Shown: positions 28,583 to 37,591, numbered from the stretch's first letter. The stretch is 64,000 nucleotides of DNA from Actinomadura sp. NAK00032 (GCF_013364275.1 NZ_CP054932.1:4898001-4962000), one strand, 5' to 3'. The notes: generated by a model not told the origin, from the sequence alone. A program made the numbers and translations.

Positions 28583-28884
28583 GCGCCGCCGGCGGGCTGG
28601 GCGTCGTCGAGGACGGGCTCCCCCGCCGGGCCGGGCACCTCCGGCTCCGGCGCCCGCTCCCGCCAGGCCTCGGCCATCTCGGTGAGCCGGGCGGCGGCGT
28701 CCCGCGCGGGCGCGCCGCGCCCGACCGCGAGGCCCAGCAGGTACGCCGTCAGCGGCGCGCCGGGCCGCGCGACGCCGTGCGCGACGTCGCGGGCGAGGTC
28801 CAGGATGAGGCCCTGGTCGATGTCGCCGCGCTCCAGCCCCAGTTCGAGGCACGTCGCGTTGATCCAGTCCTCCAGCACCGACAT
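28579..28884 (-). CDS. DUF6457 family protein
   Basis: 101 residues; ATG 28882-28884 with GGGGGAG upstream. Sequence MSVLEDWINATCLELGL and ILDLARDVAHGVARP match DUF6457, a small helical family commonly encoded beside mobA in actinobacteria. An accessory role in molybdenum cofactor assembly is inferred from that linkage only. The last 25 residues are acidic, Pro-rich and probably disordered. Third gene of moaA-mobA-DUF6457, 50 bases after mobA. Confidence 0.75.
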   Translation of the reverse strand: MSVLEDWINATCLELGLERGDIDQGLILDLARDVAHGVARPGAPLTAYLLGLAVGRGAPARDAAARLTEMAEAWRERAPEPEVPGPAGEPVLDDAQPAGGA

Positions 28885-28934
28885 GGCTCCCCCTTCACGC
28901 ATGGTCACGACGACACCTGCCCACTCTCGCACGG

Positions 28935-29489
28935 TCAAAGCAGGCGCTCGGCGGCGGCCAGCTCCTCGGGGGTGTCGCAGTCGTACCAGGCGGGGCGCGT
29001 GCCCGCCGGCAGCGCGACCGCGGCCGGGCCCAGCGGCCCGAGGACGCCGCGCAGGGACGCGCCGCCGTAGCCGTCCAGGGCGGTGCGCAGCGCCTCCGCC
29101 CGCCAGCAGCCGGCGAGCCACTGCTCGCGGCCCTGCCCGTCCAGCAGCACCGCGCCGGGCCGCTCCGCCGTCGCGGCCAGCAGCCGGGCGACGTGGGCGG
29201 GGCGCAGGAACGGCAGGTCGGCGGCCAGCAGCGCCAGCCGCGGCGCGCGGACCTCGGCGAGGCCGGCGCGCAGGGCGGGCACCGGGCCAGCGCCGGGCGG
29301 GTCCTCGCGGACGACGACCGCGCCCGGCAGGACGTCCCGCCGCGGCCCCACCACGATCAGCCTGGAGGCGCCGGCCGCCGCGGCCGCCGTCCACTCGACG
29401 AGCGCGCGGCCGCCGACCCGCGCGGCGGGCTTGTCGGCGCCGAACCGGCGGGCCCGGCCCCCGGCGAGCAGGACCGCGTCGAACTCCAC
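28935..29489 (-). CDS. mobA: Molybdenum cofactor guanylyltransferase
   Basis: 184 residues from a GTG directly abutting the moaA stop (TGA then GTG). AVLLAGGRARRFGADKP is the nucleotide-binding start of NTP transferases, followed by LLAADLPFLRP with the metal-binding Asp and WYDCDTPEELAAAE at the end. It attaches GMP to molybdopterin to give the bis-MGD cofactor used by DMSO-reductase-family enzymes such as formate dehydrogenase, which fits fdhD at 44 kb. Confidence 0.88.
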   Translation of the reverse strand: MEFDAVLLAGGRARRFGADKPAARVGGRALVEWTAAAAAGASRLIVVGPRRDVLPGAVVVREDPPGAGPVPALRAGLAEVRAPRLALLAADLPFLRPAHVARLLAATAERPGAVLLDGQGREQWLAGCWRAEALRTALDGYGGASLRGVLGPLGPAAVALPAGTRPAWYDCDTPEELAAAERLL

Positions 29490-30479
29490 TCAGCCGCCGA
29501 TCGCCGACATGGGGCGGGCGGGCTGCAGGAACGACGGGTCGTCGATGCCGTGCCCGGCGCGCTTGGCCCGGACGGCCGCGCGCCACCGCTCGGCCAGCTC
29601 GGCGTCGGTGGCGCCGCCGCGCAGCGCGTCCCGCAGGTTGGACTCCTCGGTGGCGAACAGGCAGTTGCGGACCTGCCCGTCGGCGGTGAGCCGCACCCGG
29701 TCGCAGGCGCCGCAGAACGGCCGGGTCACCGAGCCGATCACGCCGACCGTCGCGGGGCCGCCGCCGACCAGGAACGACTCGGCGGGGGCGCTGCCCCGGT
29801 CGTGCGCCGCGTCGGGGGCCAGGTCGAACGCCGCCGACAGCCGGTCCAGGATCTCGTCCGCGGTGATCATGTCGTCGCGGGTCCAGCCGTGCTGGGCGTC
29901 CAGCGGCATCTGCTCGATGAACCGCAGCCGGTAGCCGTGCTCCAGGCAGAACCGCAGCAGCGGCACGGCCTCGTGGTCGTTGACCCCGCGCATCAGCACC
30001 GCGTTGATCTTCACCGGCTCCAGCCCGGCGGCGCGCGCGGCGGCCAGGCCCTTCAGGACGTCGGCGAACCGGTCGCGGTGCGCGAGCCGCTTGAACGTGG
30101 CGCGGTCGAGGGTGTCGAGGGAGACGTTCACCCGGTCCAGGCCCGCCTCGGCCAGCGGCCCCGCCAGCCGGTCCAGGCCGATGCCGTTGGTGGTGAGGGA
30201 GATCTGCGGGCGCGGCGACAGCTCCGCCGTCGCCGCGACGATGCCGGGCAGGCCGCGCCGCAGCAGCGGCTCGCCGCCGGTGTAGCGGACCTCGGTGACG
30301 CCGAGGTCGCGGACGGCGAGGCCGACCAGCCGGACCACCTCGTCGTCGGTGAGCAGCTCCGGCTTGGGCAGCCAGTCCAGCCCCTCGGGCGGCATGCAGT
30401 AGGAGCACCGCAGATTGCAGCGGTCGGTCAGCGAGACCCGCAGGTCCGTCGCGGTACGGCCGAAGGTGTCGACCAGCAC
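29490..30479 (-). CDS. moaA: GTP 3',8-cyclase MoaA
   Basis: 329 residues from a GTG with AGGAAGG upstream. Radical-SAM enzyme for the first step of molybdenum cofactor synthesis. The SAM cluster motif CNLRCSYC is at residues 21-28. The second, substrate-binding cluster is in FCGACDRVRL and the later NCLF Cys. The protein ends in the double Gly that MoaA needs for activity. GGEPLLRRG is the SAM-binding stretch. It heads the moaA-mobA-DUF6457 operon. moaC, moaD, moaE and moeA are not in the window. Confidence 0.95.
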   Translation of the reverse strand: MLVDTFGRTATDLRVSLTDRCNLRCSYCMPPEGLDWLPKPELLTDDEVVRLVGLAVRDLGVTEVRYTGGEPLLRRGLPGIVAATAELSPRPQISLTTNGIGLDRLAGPLAEAGLDRVNVSLDTLDRATFKRLAHRDRFADVLKGLAAARAAGLEPVKINAVLMRGVNDHEAVPLLRFCLEHGYRLRFIEQMPLDAQHGWTRDDMITADEILDRLSAAFDLAPDAAHDRGSAPAESFLVGGGPATVGVIGSVTRPFCGACDRVRLTADGQVRNCLFATEESNLRDALRGGATDAELAERWRAAVRAKRAGHGIDDPSFLQPARPMSAIGG

Positions 30480-30620
30480 GGGCGCCCCTTCCTGCTGGCC
30501 GGCGGCCGGGTTCGCGGCCCGCCGGAGGTTGCGGTCGGTCCCACCAGCCTATTGCGGCATTTGACGATCCGGCGCATCGCGTTGGACTGTGACGTTCTGT
30601 CCAGCACCAGGGAGGCCGGA

Positions 30621-31439
30621 GTGACGACGGTACGCGAGTGGGAGTTCGCCGGGACGCGGGGCGCGGTCACCGCCCGGATCTGGGCGGACGGCGAGCCGCG
30701 CTACGTCGCGGTGCTGGTGCACGGCTACGGCGAGCACCTCGGCCGCTACGACCACGTCGCGGACGTCCTCGTCCGGCACGGCGCGGTCGTGTGCGGCCCC
30801 GACCACATGGGCCACGGCCGGTCCGCCGGCGACCGCGTGCTGATCGAGGACTACGAGGACGTCGCCGCCGACCTGCACACGGTCGTGGAGTCGGCGCGCG
30901 GCGACCACCCCGGCCTGCCCGTCGTCGTGATCGGGCACTCGATGGGCGGGTTGATCGCGGCCCGGTACGCGCAGCTGCACGGCGCCGGGCTCGCCGCGCT
31001 GGTGCTGTCGGGGCCGGTGCTCGGCCGCTGGCACGCCGTGGACGAGCTGCTGCCCCTCGCGGAGATGCCGGACGCGCCCATCGACACCTCCACGCTGTCG
31101 CGCGACCCCGCCGTGGGCGAGGCGTACACCGCGGACCCGCTGGTCTGGCACGGCCCGTTCAAGAAGACCACCATCGTGGCCCTCGACGCGGCCCTGCGCC
31201 GCGTCAACGAGCACGGCTCGCTCGGCGCGCTGCCGGTCCTGTACGTGCACGGCGGCGCCGACGAGCTCGTCCGGCCGGGCGACACCCGCACCGGCATCGA
31301 GGCGATCCGCGGCGCGGGCCTCACCGAGCGCCTCTATCCGGGCGCCCGCCACGAGGTGTTCAACGAGACCAACCGCGACGAGGTCCTCGCCGACGTCACC
31401 GCCTTCATCGACCGCGCCCTCGGCTCCGTCCGGTCCTGA
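30621..31439 (+). CDS. Monoacylglycerol-lipase-like alpha/beta hydrolase
   Basis: 272 residues from a GTG with GGGAGG about six bases upstream. VLVHGYGEHLGRYDHVADVL (oxyanion loop) and CGPDHMGHGRS are hallmarks of the monoacylglycerol lipase group. Catalytic Ser107 lies in GHSMGG. The Asp is in YVHGGADELV and the His in GARHEVFNE. It is predicted cytosolic. Divergent from moaA (about 140 bases between starts). Confidence 0.87.
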   Translation: MTTVREWEFAGTRGAVTARIWADGEPRYVAVLVHGYGEHLGRYDHVADVLVRHGAVVCGPDHMGHGRSAGDRVLIEDYEDVAADLHTVVESARGDHPGLPVVVIGHSMGGLIAARYAQLHGAGLAALVLSGPVLGRWHAVDELLPLAEMPDAPIDTSTLSRDPAVGEAYTADPLVWHGPFKKTTIVALDAALRRVNEHGSLGALPVLYVHGGADELVRPGDTRTGIEAIRGAGLTERLYPGARHEVFNETNRDEVLADVTAFIDRALGSVRS

Positions 31440-31528
31440 GGGCGCGCTCCGGTGCACAAAACCCTGGCCAACCTGCTGGTTTGCCGGGAACCCGGCACCG
31501 GGACGGGCGCCGCGCGGACATCATTCCC

Positions 31529-31554
31529 CTTGACGTACACGACTTCGTCAAGGA
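31529..31554 (+). promoter_or_regulatory. Hairpin overlapping the ribosome-binding site of the beta-helix gene
   Basis: CCTTGACG (31529-31536) is perfectly complementary to CGTCAAGG (31547-31554), leaving a 10-base loop. The right arm contains the first bases of the Shine-Dalgarno AAGGAGGGG (31551-31559) that serves the GTG at 31570. Folding would hide part of the ribosome-binding site. The same palindrome could instead be a protein operator. Confidence 0.45.
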
Positions 31555-31569
31555 GGGGAGCCACCCGCC

Positions 31570-32625
31570 GTGGTCAACTCTGTCGCGCTGGAGGACTTCG
31601 CCGGCGGCACCGACGACGAGCGCCTCACCCGCGCGCTGTCGTACGCCGCCGCGCAGACCTACAAGCCCGTCATCATGCTCGCGCAGCCCCGGCAGTACTC
31701 CTTCCGGCGGACGCGGATGATGTACAACGGGTTCGCGCTCGCCGGGCCGCCCGCGTCCGGCAGCGAGTTCCGCTACAACGGCAAGGTCAAGATCAACACG
31801 CGGGACTCGGGGTGGCTGGACATGTCCGGCTCCCAGCTGAAGGGCGTCTCGATCCGCGACCTGTCCTTCGAGGGCGACTCCAAGTCCACCTTCTTCGTGG
31901 ACAAGACCCACACCCAGACCGTGCTGTGGGCGTCGCACCTGCACAACCTCGGCTTCTCCCTGTTCAAGCACGTCATCTGGGGCGCGCACACGGCGGTGAC
32001 GTTCTCGGGCTACTGGGACGTCAACAACTGCTACGACACCGAGTTCAAGCTGTGGGGCAGCGACAACAACTACTGGCCCGACGGGATGCTGCTCGACTCC
32101 CCCCACCACCCGCCCGGTGAGCGCTACCACCTGTGGCTGCCGAACCTGAGCAAGTCCAACGTGGGGCCGGTGTACGTGACCGGCAAGCACCAGGTGACGC
32201 CGATGCGGATCGACGGCGGCCGCGGCCTGATCGTGTCCGGCGCCCGCCTGGAGGCCCAGGCCGGGAACCCCACCTACGGATCGCAGCTCATCATCACCGG
32301 CGGCAAGTTCATCAGGCTGCGCGACCTGTTCTTCTTCAACGGCATGTCCGACCCCGGCGCGCTGCCGGACCCGTCCGAGCACCGCGGGACCGTCACCGTC
32401 ACCGGCGGCGGCGACCTGCTGTTCGACGGCTGCATGTTCTCCGACGGCGACGGCTCGCAGACCGGCTCGACCCCGGCCGGGACGCCCGAGATCTACCTGG
32501 CGGGCGGGCGGCGGATCCGGATCCGCGACCACCAGTCCTCCAGGAAGCCGCGGATCGTGCGGGCCTCGTCGGTGCCCGCCGGCACGATCACCACCGACCC
32601 GGACCTGACCGTGACGACCCGCTGA
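31570..32625 (+). CDS. Right-handed beta-helix (pectate-lyase-like) protein without signal peptide
   Basis: 351 residues from a GTG with a strong AAGGAGGGG. The N-terminal LEDFAGGTDDERLTRALSYA resembles the start of pectate-lyase-superfamily and phage tailspike modules. The rest is rich in short beta strands separated by Gly/Asn turns (LIVSGARLEAQAG, GGDLLFDGCMF), consistent with a parallel beta-helix. There is no Sec or Tat signal and no carbohydrate-binding module, which is odd for an exported polysaccharide lyase. It may be a carbohydrate-binding structural protein. Substrate unknown. Confidence 0.65.
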   Translation: MVNSVALEDFAGGTDDERLTRALSYAAAQTYKPVIMLAQPRQYSFRRTRMMYNGFALAGPPASGSEFRYNGKVKINTRDSGWLDMSGSQLKGVSIRDLSFEGDSKSTFFVDKTHTQTVLWASHLHNLGFSLFKHVIWGAHTAVTFSGYWDVNNCYDTEFKLWGSDNNYWPDGMLLDSPHHPPGERYHLWLPNLSKSNVGPVYVTGKHQVTPMRIDGGRGLIVSGARLEAQAGNPTYGSQLIITGGKFIRLRDLFFFNGMSDPGALPDPSEHRGTVTVTGGGDLLFDGCMFSDGDGSQTGSTPAGTPEIYLAGGRRIRIRDHQSSRKPRIVRASSVPAGTITTDPDLTVTTR

Positions 32626-32693
32626 GGGGAGGCCCGCCTCGCGGGCGCCCGGCCCGGCGACGAGCGCGCCGGGGCCGGGCCGCCCGCGAACCG

Positions 32694-33887
32694 TCAGCCC
32701 TTCACGCAGATGAGCTGGCGCAGGCGCGCGACGACCTCGACCAGGTCGGACTGCGCCTCGATGACCTCTTCGAGGTCCTTGTAGGCGCCGGGGATCTCGT
32801 CGACGACGCCGCCGTCCTTGCGGCACTCGACGCCCCGCGTCTGCTCGATCAGGTCGTCCACGGTGAAGCGCTTGCGGGCCTTGTTGCGGCTCATCCGGCG
32901 GCCCGCGCCGTGCGAGGCGGAGTTGTAGGCGGTCTCGTTGCCGAGGCCGCGCACGATGTAGGTGCCGGTCGCCATCGAGCCCGGGATGATCCCGAGGTCG
33001 CCGCGGCCGGCCCGGATCGCGCCCTTGCGGGTGACCAGCAGCTCCTCGCCGCCGTACCGCTCCTCCGCCACGTAGTTGTGGTGGCAGGAGATGACCTCGC
33101 CCCACCGGCAGCGCTTCTCGCCGAACCGCTTGGTCACGACGTTCTGCGCGAGCGCCATCATGACCGCGCGGTTGCGGCGCGCGTACTCCTGCGCCCAGAA
33201 CAGGTCGTGGCGGTAGGCGTCCATCTTGGCGGTGCCGGCCAGGAACACCGCGAGGTCGGGGTCGGGCAGGTCCTGGTTGTGGGGCAGCTTGCGGGCCGCC
33301 TCGATGTGGTGCCCGGCGAGCTCGTTGCCGATGTTGCGCGACCCCGAGTGCAGGACGAGCCAGATCGCGCCCTTGTCGTCGGCGCACAGCTCCAGGAAGT
33401 GGTTGCCGCCGCCGAGCGTGCCCATCTGCTGGCGGGCGCGCCCGAGGCGGGCCCGGACGGCCGGGTGCAGCTCGTCGAACTCCTTCCAGAACCCGTACCA
33501 GCCGCGCTCCTTCAGGTTCGGCAGCCCCGACGGGTCGACGGCCTCCTTGTGGGAGCCGCGCCCGACCGGGATCGCCTTCTCCAGCCGGTGCCGGATGCCG
33601 GCCAGGTCGTCCGGCATGTCCTCCACGGTGAGGGACGACTTGACCGCGGTCATCCCGCAGCCGATGTCGACGCCGACCGCCGCCGGGGACACCGCGTCCT
33701 TCATCGCGATGACCGAGCCGACGGTCGCGCCCTTGCCGTAGTGGACGTCGGGCATGACCGCGAGGCCCTCCACCCACGGCAGGGCGGAGACGTTGCGGAG
33801 CTGGTCGAGGGCGATGTCCTCGACGGTGTCGGGGGCGGTCCACATCCTGATGGGCACGCGGCCGCCCTTGAGCGTCTGGTACGGCAC
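32694..33887 (-). CDS. rtcB: RNA-splicing ligase RtcB
   Basis: 397 residues from a GTG 10 bases after AAGGAG. RtcB joins 2',3'-cyclic phosphate and 5'-OH RNA ends using GTP and Mn2+, in tRNA repair. Motifs: metal-binding Asp74 and Cys77 in VDIGCGM, GGGNHF, HSGSRNIGN, CHHNY, and the guanylated His in SASHGAGRRMSRNKA. The ATG-like codon in a different frame just upstream was rejected. It lies 91 bases downstream of selB on the same strand, which is an unusual neighbour. No archease gene is present. Confidence 0.93.
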   Translation of the reverse strand: MPYQTLKGGRVPIRMWTAPDTVEDIALDQLRNVSALPWVEGLAVMPDVHYGKGATVGSVIAMKDAVSPAAVGVDIGCGMTAVKSSLTVEDMPDDLAGIRHRLEKAIPVGRGSHKEAVDPSGLPNLKERGWYGFWKEFDELHPAVRARLGRARQQMGTLGGGNHFLELCADDKGAIWLVLHSGSRNIGNELAGHHIEAARKLPHNQDLPDPDLAVFLAGTAKMDAYRHDLFWAQEYARRNRAVMMALAQNVVTKRFGEKRCRWGEVISCHHNYVAEERYGGEELLVTRKGAIRAGRGDLGIIPGSMATGTYIVRGLGNETAYNSASHGAGRRMSRNKARKRFTVDDLIEQTRGVECRKDGGVVDEIPGAYKDLEEVIEAQSDLVEVVARLRQLICVKG

Positions 33888-33978
33888 GCCATCTCCTTGA
33901 TCGTCGGGAACCGGACCGCGATCCATGAGGCCAGAAACACCGGCCGCCGTACAACCGGTTTTCCCGTCCCGGAGGGGT

Positions 33979-35814
33979 TTACGACCGTTCGGCGCCGCGG
34001 CGTTCGGTGAGCCCGCGCCGGTCGAGGTGGCGCAGCAGCGCGACGGCGACGCGGCGGCCGGTGCCGAGGGCCTCGGCGGCCTGGCCGGGCGTGAACGGCT
34101 GCGGCAGGGCGTCCAGGACCCGCAGCGCCGCCAGGTCCGCGCCGGGCGCCAGCACGATCTCGCCCTCCGCGTCCTCATCCGCCCCGTCCTGTCCGGCGCC
34201 GTCCCGCCCAGCACCGTCCTGCCCGGCGCCGTCCCGCCCCGGGTCGCGAGGGACGCGCAGGACCGCGCCCGCGCGCTCGGCGGCGTCGAGCAGCTCCCCG
34301 GTGAGGCCGAGCTCGCGGAGCCGCTCGGCCGACGGCGGCGCGAACGGGGCGCCGTCGAGGTCGGCGCGGAGCCGGTCGACGGCGCCGGCCCAGGGCTGCG
34401 GGGGCTCCGCGGCGATCGCGGCGGGGGCGGCCGGGCGGGCCTCGGCGGCGGCCGGCGGGCCGGGCGGCGGGCCGTAGACGCGTCCCGCGTCCACCCGCAG
34501 CGGCGGCCGGACCAGCGCGGCGACGAGCTGCCGGGCCGGCAGGCCGAGCCGCAGCCGGACGGTCTCCAGCGGGATGCCGGGCGCGTGCGGGCTGCCCGCG
34601 GCGTGCCGGGACGCCTCCTCGGCGAGCCGGTCGAACAGCGCCGACCAGTGCGCCGGGTCGGCGAGCCACTCGCCGTTCAGCGCGACCGCGTCCGGCGGCG
34701 GCGCGCAGCCCATCAGCGACAGCTCCGAGCGCCGCAGCACGCCGTGCCGGCGCAGCACGACCGCGCCGTCCGGCCGGTCGGGCCAGGACGCCAGCTCGCG
34801 GGCGCGGGCCGCGCCGGCGCCGCGCCGCACCAGGGTCGGCGGCCGGACGTCCAGCACGCTCACCCCGGCCATCGAGCGGCGCGCCGGGTCGCGCAGGACG
34901 CCGGTGTCGCCGAGGTGCAGCGCGAGCCGGGTGTTCAGCGTCAGCCGGGCGGTGTCGGGACCGAGCGGGCGCAGCCGGACCGGGACGGCGGCGGTCCCGA
35001 GGTGCAGCGTGAGCTGCCGCGCGAGCCGCCCCGACGCCGCGCCGAACCGGGTGCGGACGTCGACGCAGGTGGTGTGGGTCCAGGCGCCGGGCGTGACGAG
35101 GGCCATGCCGGGGTCGACGCGGCCGGCGTCGCGCAGCGTCAGCACGACCCGGGACACCCCGCCGACGGACTCGCGCGGCTCGCCGGCGCAGCCGATCGTG
35201 CGGACGCGGACGCGCTCCCCGGCGGGCATGAGCAGCAGTTCGTCGCCGACGGCGACGGTGCCGGCGGCGAGGGTGCCGGTGACGGCGGTCTGCCGCCCGG
35301 CGGTGATGGCGTGGTCGACCCACAGCCGCACCGGGGCGGCCGGGTCGGGGACGGGCAGCCGACCCGCGAGCCGGTCGAGGGCGGCGGCCAGCTCGGCCAC
35401 GCCGGTGCCGGTGGCGGCGCTGACGGCGACGGCCTCCACGCCCTTGAGCGGGGTGCCGGCGAGCCGCTCGCGGACCTGGCGCAGCGCGAGCCTGGCGTCG
35501 GCGCTGTCGGCCTTGGTGACCGCGAGGACGCCGAACCGGACGCCGAGCGCGCCGAGGGCGTCCAGGTGCTCGCCGGTCTGCGGCATCCACCCCTCGTCGG
35601 CGGCGACGGCGAGCAGCGCGGCGGGCGCCGGCGCGGCGCCCGCGAGCATGGCCGGCAGCGACCGCCCGGCGCCGGGGACGTCGACGAACGCGACGCGCCG
35701 CCCCGAGGGCAGCTCCGTCCAGGCGCCCGTCTCGCCGGGCTCCTTGCCGGTGAGGGCGCGCACGAGCGCCGACTTGCCGTGCCCACCGTGACCGGCGGTG
35801 GTGACGACCTGCAT
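33979..35814 (-). CDS. selB: SelB-like selenocysteine elongation factor with altered GTPase motifs
   Basis: 611 residues, normal SelB length; ATG with AAAGGACG upstream. G-domain, two beta-barrel domains and C-terminal winged helices (ending QPFTPGQAAEALGTGRR) are all recognisable. P-loop GHGGHGKS is at 8-15 and TKAD at 100-103. Two features are abnormal. The segment between P-loop and strand 2 (TGKEPGETGAWTEL) is about ten residues shorter than in other SelB and lacks the GLTID switch-I Thr. DVPGHE reads DVPGAG (45-50), losing the catalytic His. The hydrophilic GQDGAG repeats near residue 540 are an extra linker. It may bind GTP without normal hydrolysis. Confidence 0.8.
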   Translation of the reverse strand: MQVVTTAGHGGHGKSALVRALTGKEPGETGAWTELPSGRRVAFVDVPGAGRSLPAMLAGAAPAPAALLAVAADEGWMPQTGEHLDALGALGVRFGVLAVTKADSADARLALRQVRERLAGTPLKGVEAVAVSAATGTGVAELAAALDRLAGRLPVPDPAAPVRLWVDHAITAGRQTAVTGTLAAGTVAVGDELLLMPAGERVRVRTIGCAGEPRESVGGVSRVVLTLRDAGRVDPGMALVTPGAWTHTTCVDVRTRFGAASGRLARQLTLHLGTAAVPVRLRPLGPDTARLTLNTRLALHLGDTGVLRDPARRSMAGVSVLDVRPPTLVRRGAGAARARELASWPDRPDGAVVLRRHGVLRRSELSLMGCAPPPDAVALNGEWLADPAHWSALFDRLAEEASRHAAGSPHAPGIPLETVRLRLGLPARQLVAALVRPPLRVDAGRVYGPPPGPPAAAEARPAAPAAIAAEPPQPWAGAVDRLRADLDGAPFAPPSAERLRELGLTGELLDAAERAGAVLRVPRDPGRDGAGQDGAGRDGAGQDGADEDAEGEIVLAPGADLAALRVLDALPQPFTPGQAAEALGTGRRVAVALLRHLDRRGLTERRGAERS

Positions 35815-36160
35815 CAGCGTCCTTTCCGTGCCGGGACGCGGGAGGCCGTGCGGGGGGATGCATCGCGGGGGTTGCGCAGACGAAGGTCCACGGAAGGCAA
35901 CCCTAGGGACGCCGGGGCCCGGCGTCGAACCCGGTCCGGCCGGTGCGGACGCGCCGACACGCCCACCGACCGCACGTCAACCACAAACGACCAGAAATCG
36001 CCGCCGAATCGGCCCCGCCGGAAGCGGCACCCGCGAAGGAGCATGAGCGAACCGGCCGATCTATGCTTACTTTCTCTAAGTAAGTACAGAGCGGACGGGA
36101 GCACGCCGCGCGGCCGGGCCGCCGCCGGCCGGACGCACGATCGCCCCTCGGGAGGTTCGC
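35815..36160. other. 346-base intergenic region between divergent selB and MFS genes
   Basis: No gene is supported here. On the selB side GGGTTGC and GCAACCC (35870-35876 and 35897-35903) can pair across 20 bases, and GACGCCGG/CCGGCGTC forms a short hairpin near 35910-35928; both would lie in the selB leader. The right part carries the CTTACTT palindrome described separately and the MFS promoter. Confidence 0.5.
36066..36084. promoter_or_regulatory. CTTACTT palindrome, probable repressor operator of the MFS gene
   Basis: CTTACTT (36066-36072), a 5-base centre TCTCT, then AAGTAAG (36078-36084): a perfect 7-bp inverted repeat with outer T/A extension in an A/T-rich patch. The site is 77 bases before the MFS start. 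Its size suits a TetR or PadR dimer; no such regulator is adjacent. Confidence 0.55.
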
Positions 36161-37591
36161 ATGACCGGCGCCCCGGCCACGGCGCGCACCGCGGCCGGCC
36201 CCCCGCCCGCGGGCCCCGCGCGCACCGGCCGCATCCTGCTCGCCCTCGCGGCGGCCGGGATGGTCGTCTCGGTGCAGCAGACCCTGGTGCTGCCGCTGCT
36301 GCCCCAGTTCATGGTCCGCTTCGACGCCCCGATCACCGACGTGACGTGGGTGTTCACCGCGTCGCTGCTGACCGGCGCGGTCGCCACCCCGCTGCTGGCG
36401 CGGTTCGGCGACATGTACGGCAAGAAGCGGATGATCCTGCTCGCGCTGGTGCTGCTGCTGGCCGGCTCGGTGGTCTGCGCGGTGTCGGCCTCGCTGCCGG
36501 TCCTCATCGCCGGGCGCGCGCTGCAGGGCGTGTCGTCGTCGATGATCCCGCTCGCCATCGGCATGATCCGGGACGCGTTCCCGCGCGAGCGGATCACCAC
36601 CGCGATCGGCATCGTCAGCGCCACCATGGGCGTCGGCGGCAGCGCCGGCATGATCGTGACGGGGCTGATCGCGGCCCGCACCGACAGCCACCACCCGGTC
36701 TTCTGGATCACCGCGGCGCTGGCCGCCGGCGCGCTGGCGCTGGTCGCGGCGCTCGCCCGCGACGCCGGCGTCCGGGCCGGCGGCCGGCCCGACTTCGGCG
36801 GCGCGGTCCTGCTCGCCGGCTGGCTGGTGTGCCTGCTGCTCGGCATCAGCGAGGGCAACGCGTGGGGCTGGACGTCCGGCGGCGTCCTCGGCCTGTTCGG
36901 CGGCGCCGCCGCGCTGTGCGCGGTGTGGGTCGCGGTGCAGCTGCGGGTCCGCGCCCCGCTGGTGCGGCTGAACCTGCTGGTCGGGGCGCGGTCGCTGTCG
37001 GCGAACGTCGCCTCGGCGCTGCTCGGGTTCTCGATGTTCGCCGCGTTCACGCTGATCGCCGGGTTCGTGCAGGCGCCGTCGGCGGAGCTCGGGTACGGGC
37101 TGGACGGCTCGGTCCTGGACGTCGGCCTCTACATGCTGCCGAGCACGGTGACGATGCTGGTGTTCTCGGCGCTGGCCGGGCGGATCGCCGCGCGGCTCGG
37201 CCCGGCCTACACGCTCGCGACCGGATCGGCCTTCGCCGGGCTGTGCTACGTCTGGCTCGCGGTGTCCAACTCGCACGTTTACGACATGCTCGCGTTCAGC
37301 GCCATCCAGGGCATCGGGTTCGGGATCGCCTACGCGGCGCTCGGGACGCTCGCCGTCCAGCACGTGCCGATGGACCAGAGCGGCATCGCCAGCGGCATCA
37401 ACTCGCTCGTCCGCACCACCGGCGGCGGCGTGGCGGGCGCCGTGACCGCGTCGATCCTGGCCGGGCGGGTGATCGCGGGGACGGACGTGCCGACGCTCGG
37501 CGCGTACGAGCTGTGCTTCTGGATCGTCGCGGCGGGCGCCTTCGCGGCCGCGCTCGTCGCCGTCGCGCACGGCCTGCGCCACCCCGACTGA
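36161..37591 (+). CDS. MFS transporter, drug efflux type
   Basis: 476 residues with GGGAGG upstream of the ATG. About 14 hydrophobic helices. Motif A reads RFGDMYGKKRM between helices 2 and 3; helix 1 contains VSVQQTLVLPLLPQFM. SGIASGINSLVRTTGGGVAGAV near the end matches DHA2 exporters. It probably exports a lipophilic compound; the operator-like palindrome upstream suggests drug-inducible expression. The gene stands alone, divergent from selB. Confidence 0.87.
   Translation: MTGAPATARTAAGPPPAGPARTGRILLALAAAGMVVSVQQTLVLPLLPQFMVRFDAPITDVTWVFTASLLTGAVATPLLARFGDMYGKKRMILLALVLLLAGSVVCAVSASLPVLIAGRALQGVSSSMIPLAIGMIRDAFPRERITTAIGIVSATMGVGGSAGMIVTGLIAARTDSHHPVFWITAALAAGALALVAALARDAGVRAGGRPDFGGAVLLAGWLVCLLLGISEGNAWGWTSGGVLGLFGGAAALCAVWVAVQLRVRAPLVRLNLLVGARSLSANVASALLGFSMFAAFTLIAGFVQAPSAELGYGLDGSVLDVGLYMLPSTVTMLVFSALAGRIAARLGPAYTLATGSAFAGLCYVWLAVSNSHVYDMLAFSAIQGIGFGIAYAALGTLAVQHVPMDQSGIASGINSLVRTTGGGVAGAVTASILAGRVIAGTDVPTLGAYELCFWIVAAGAFAAALVAVAHGLRHPD

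Noticed and set aside
35860-35945. Possible second tRNA-like fold in the selB leader
   Set aside because: A CGTCGAACCCGG string resembles a T arm, but no acceptor or anticodon stem of tRNA shape can be drawn.
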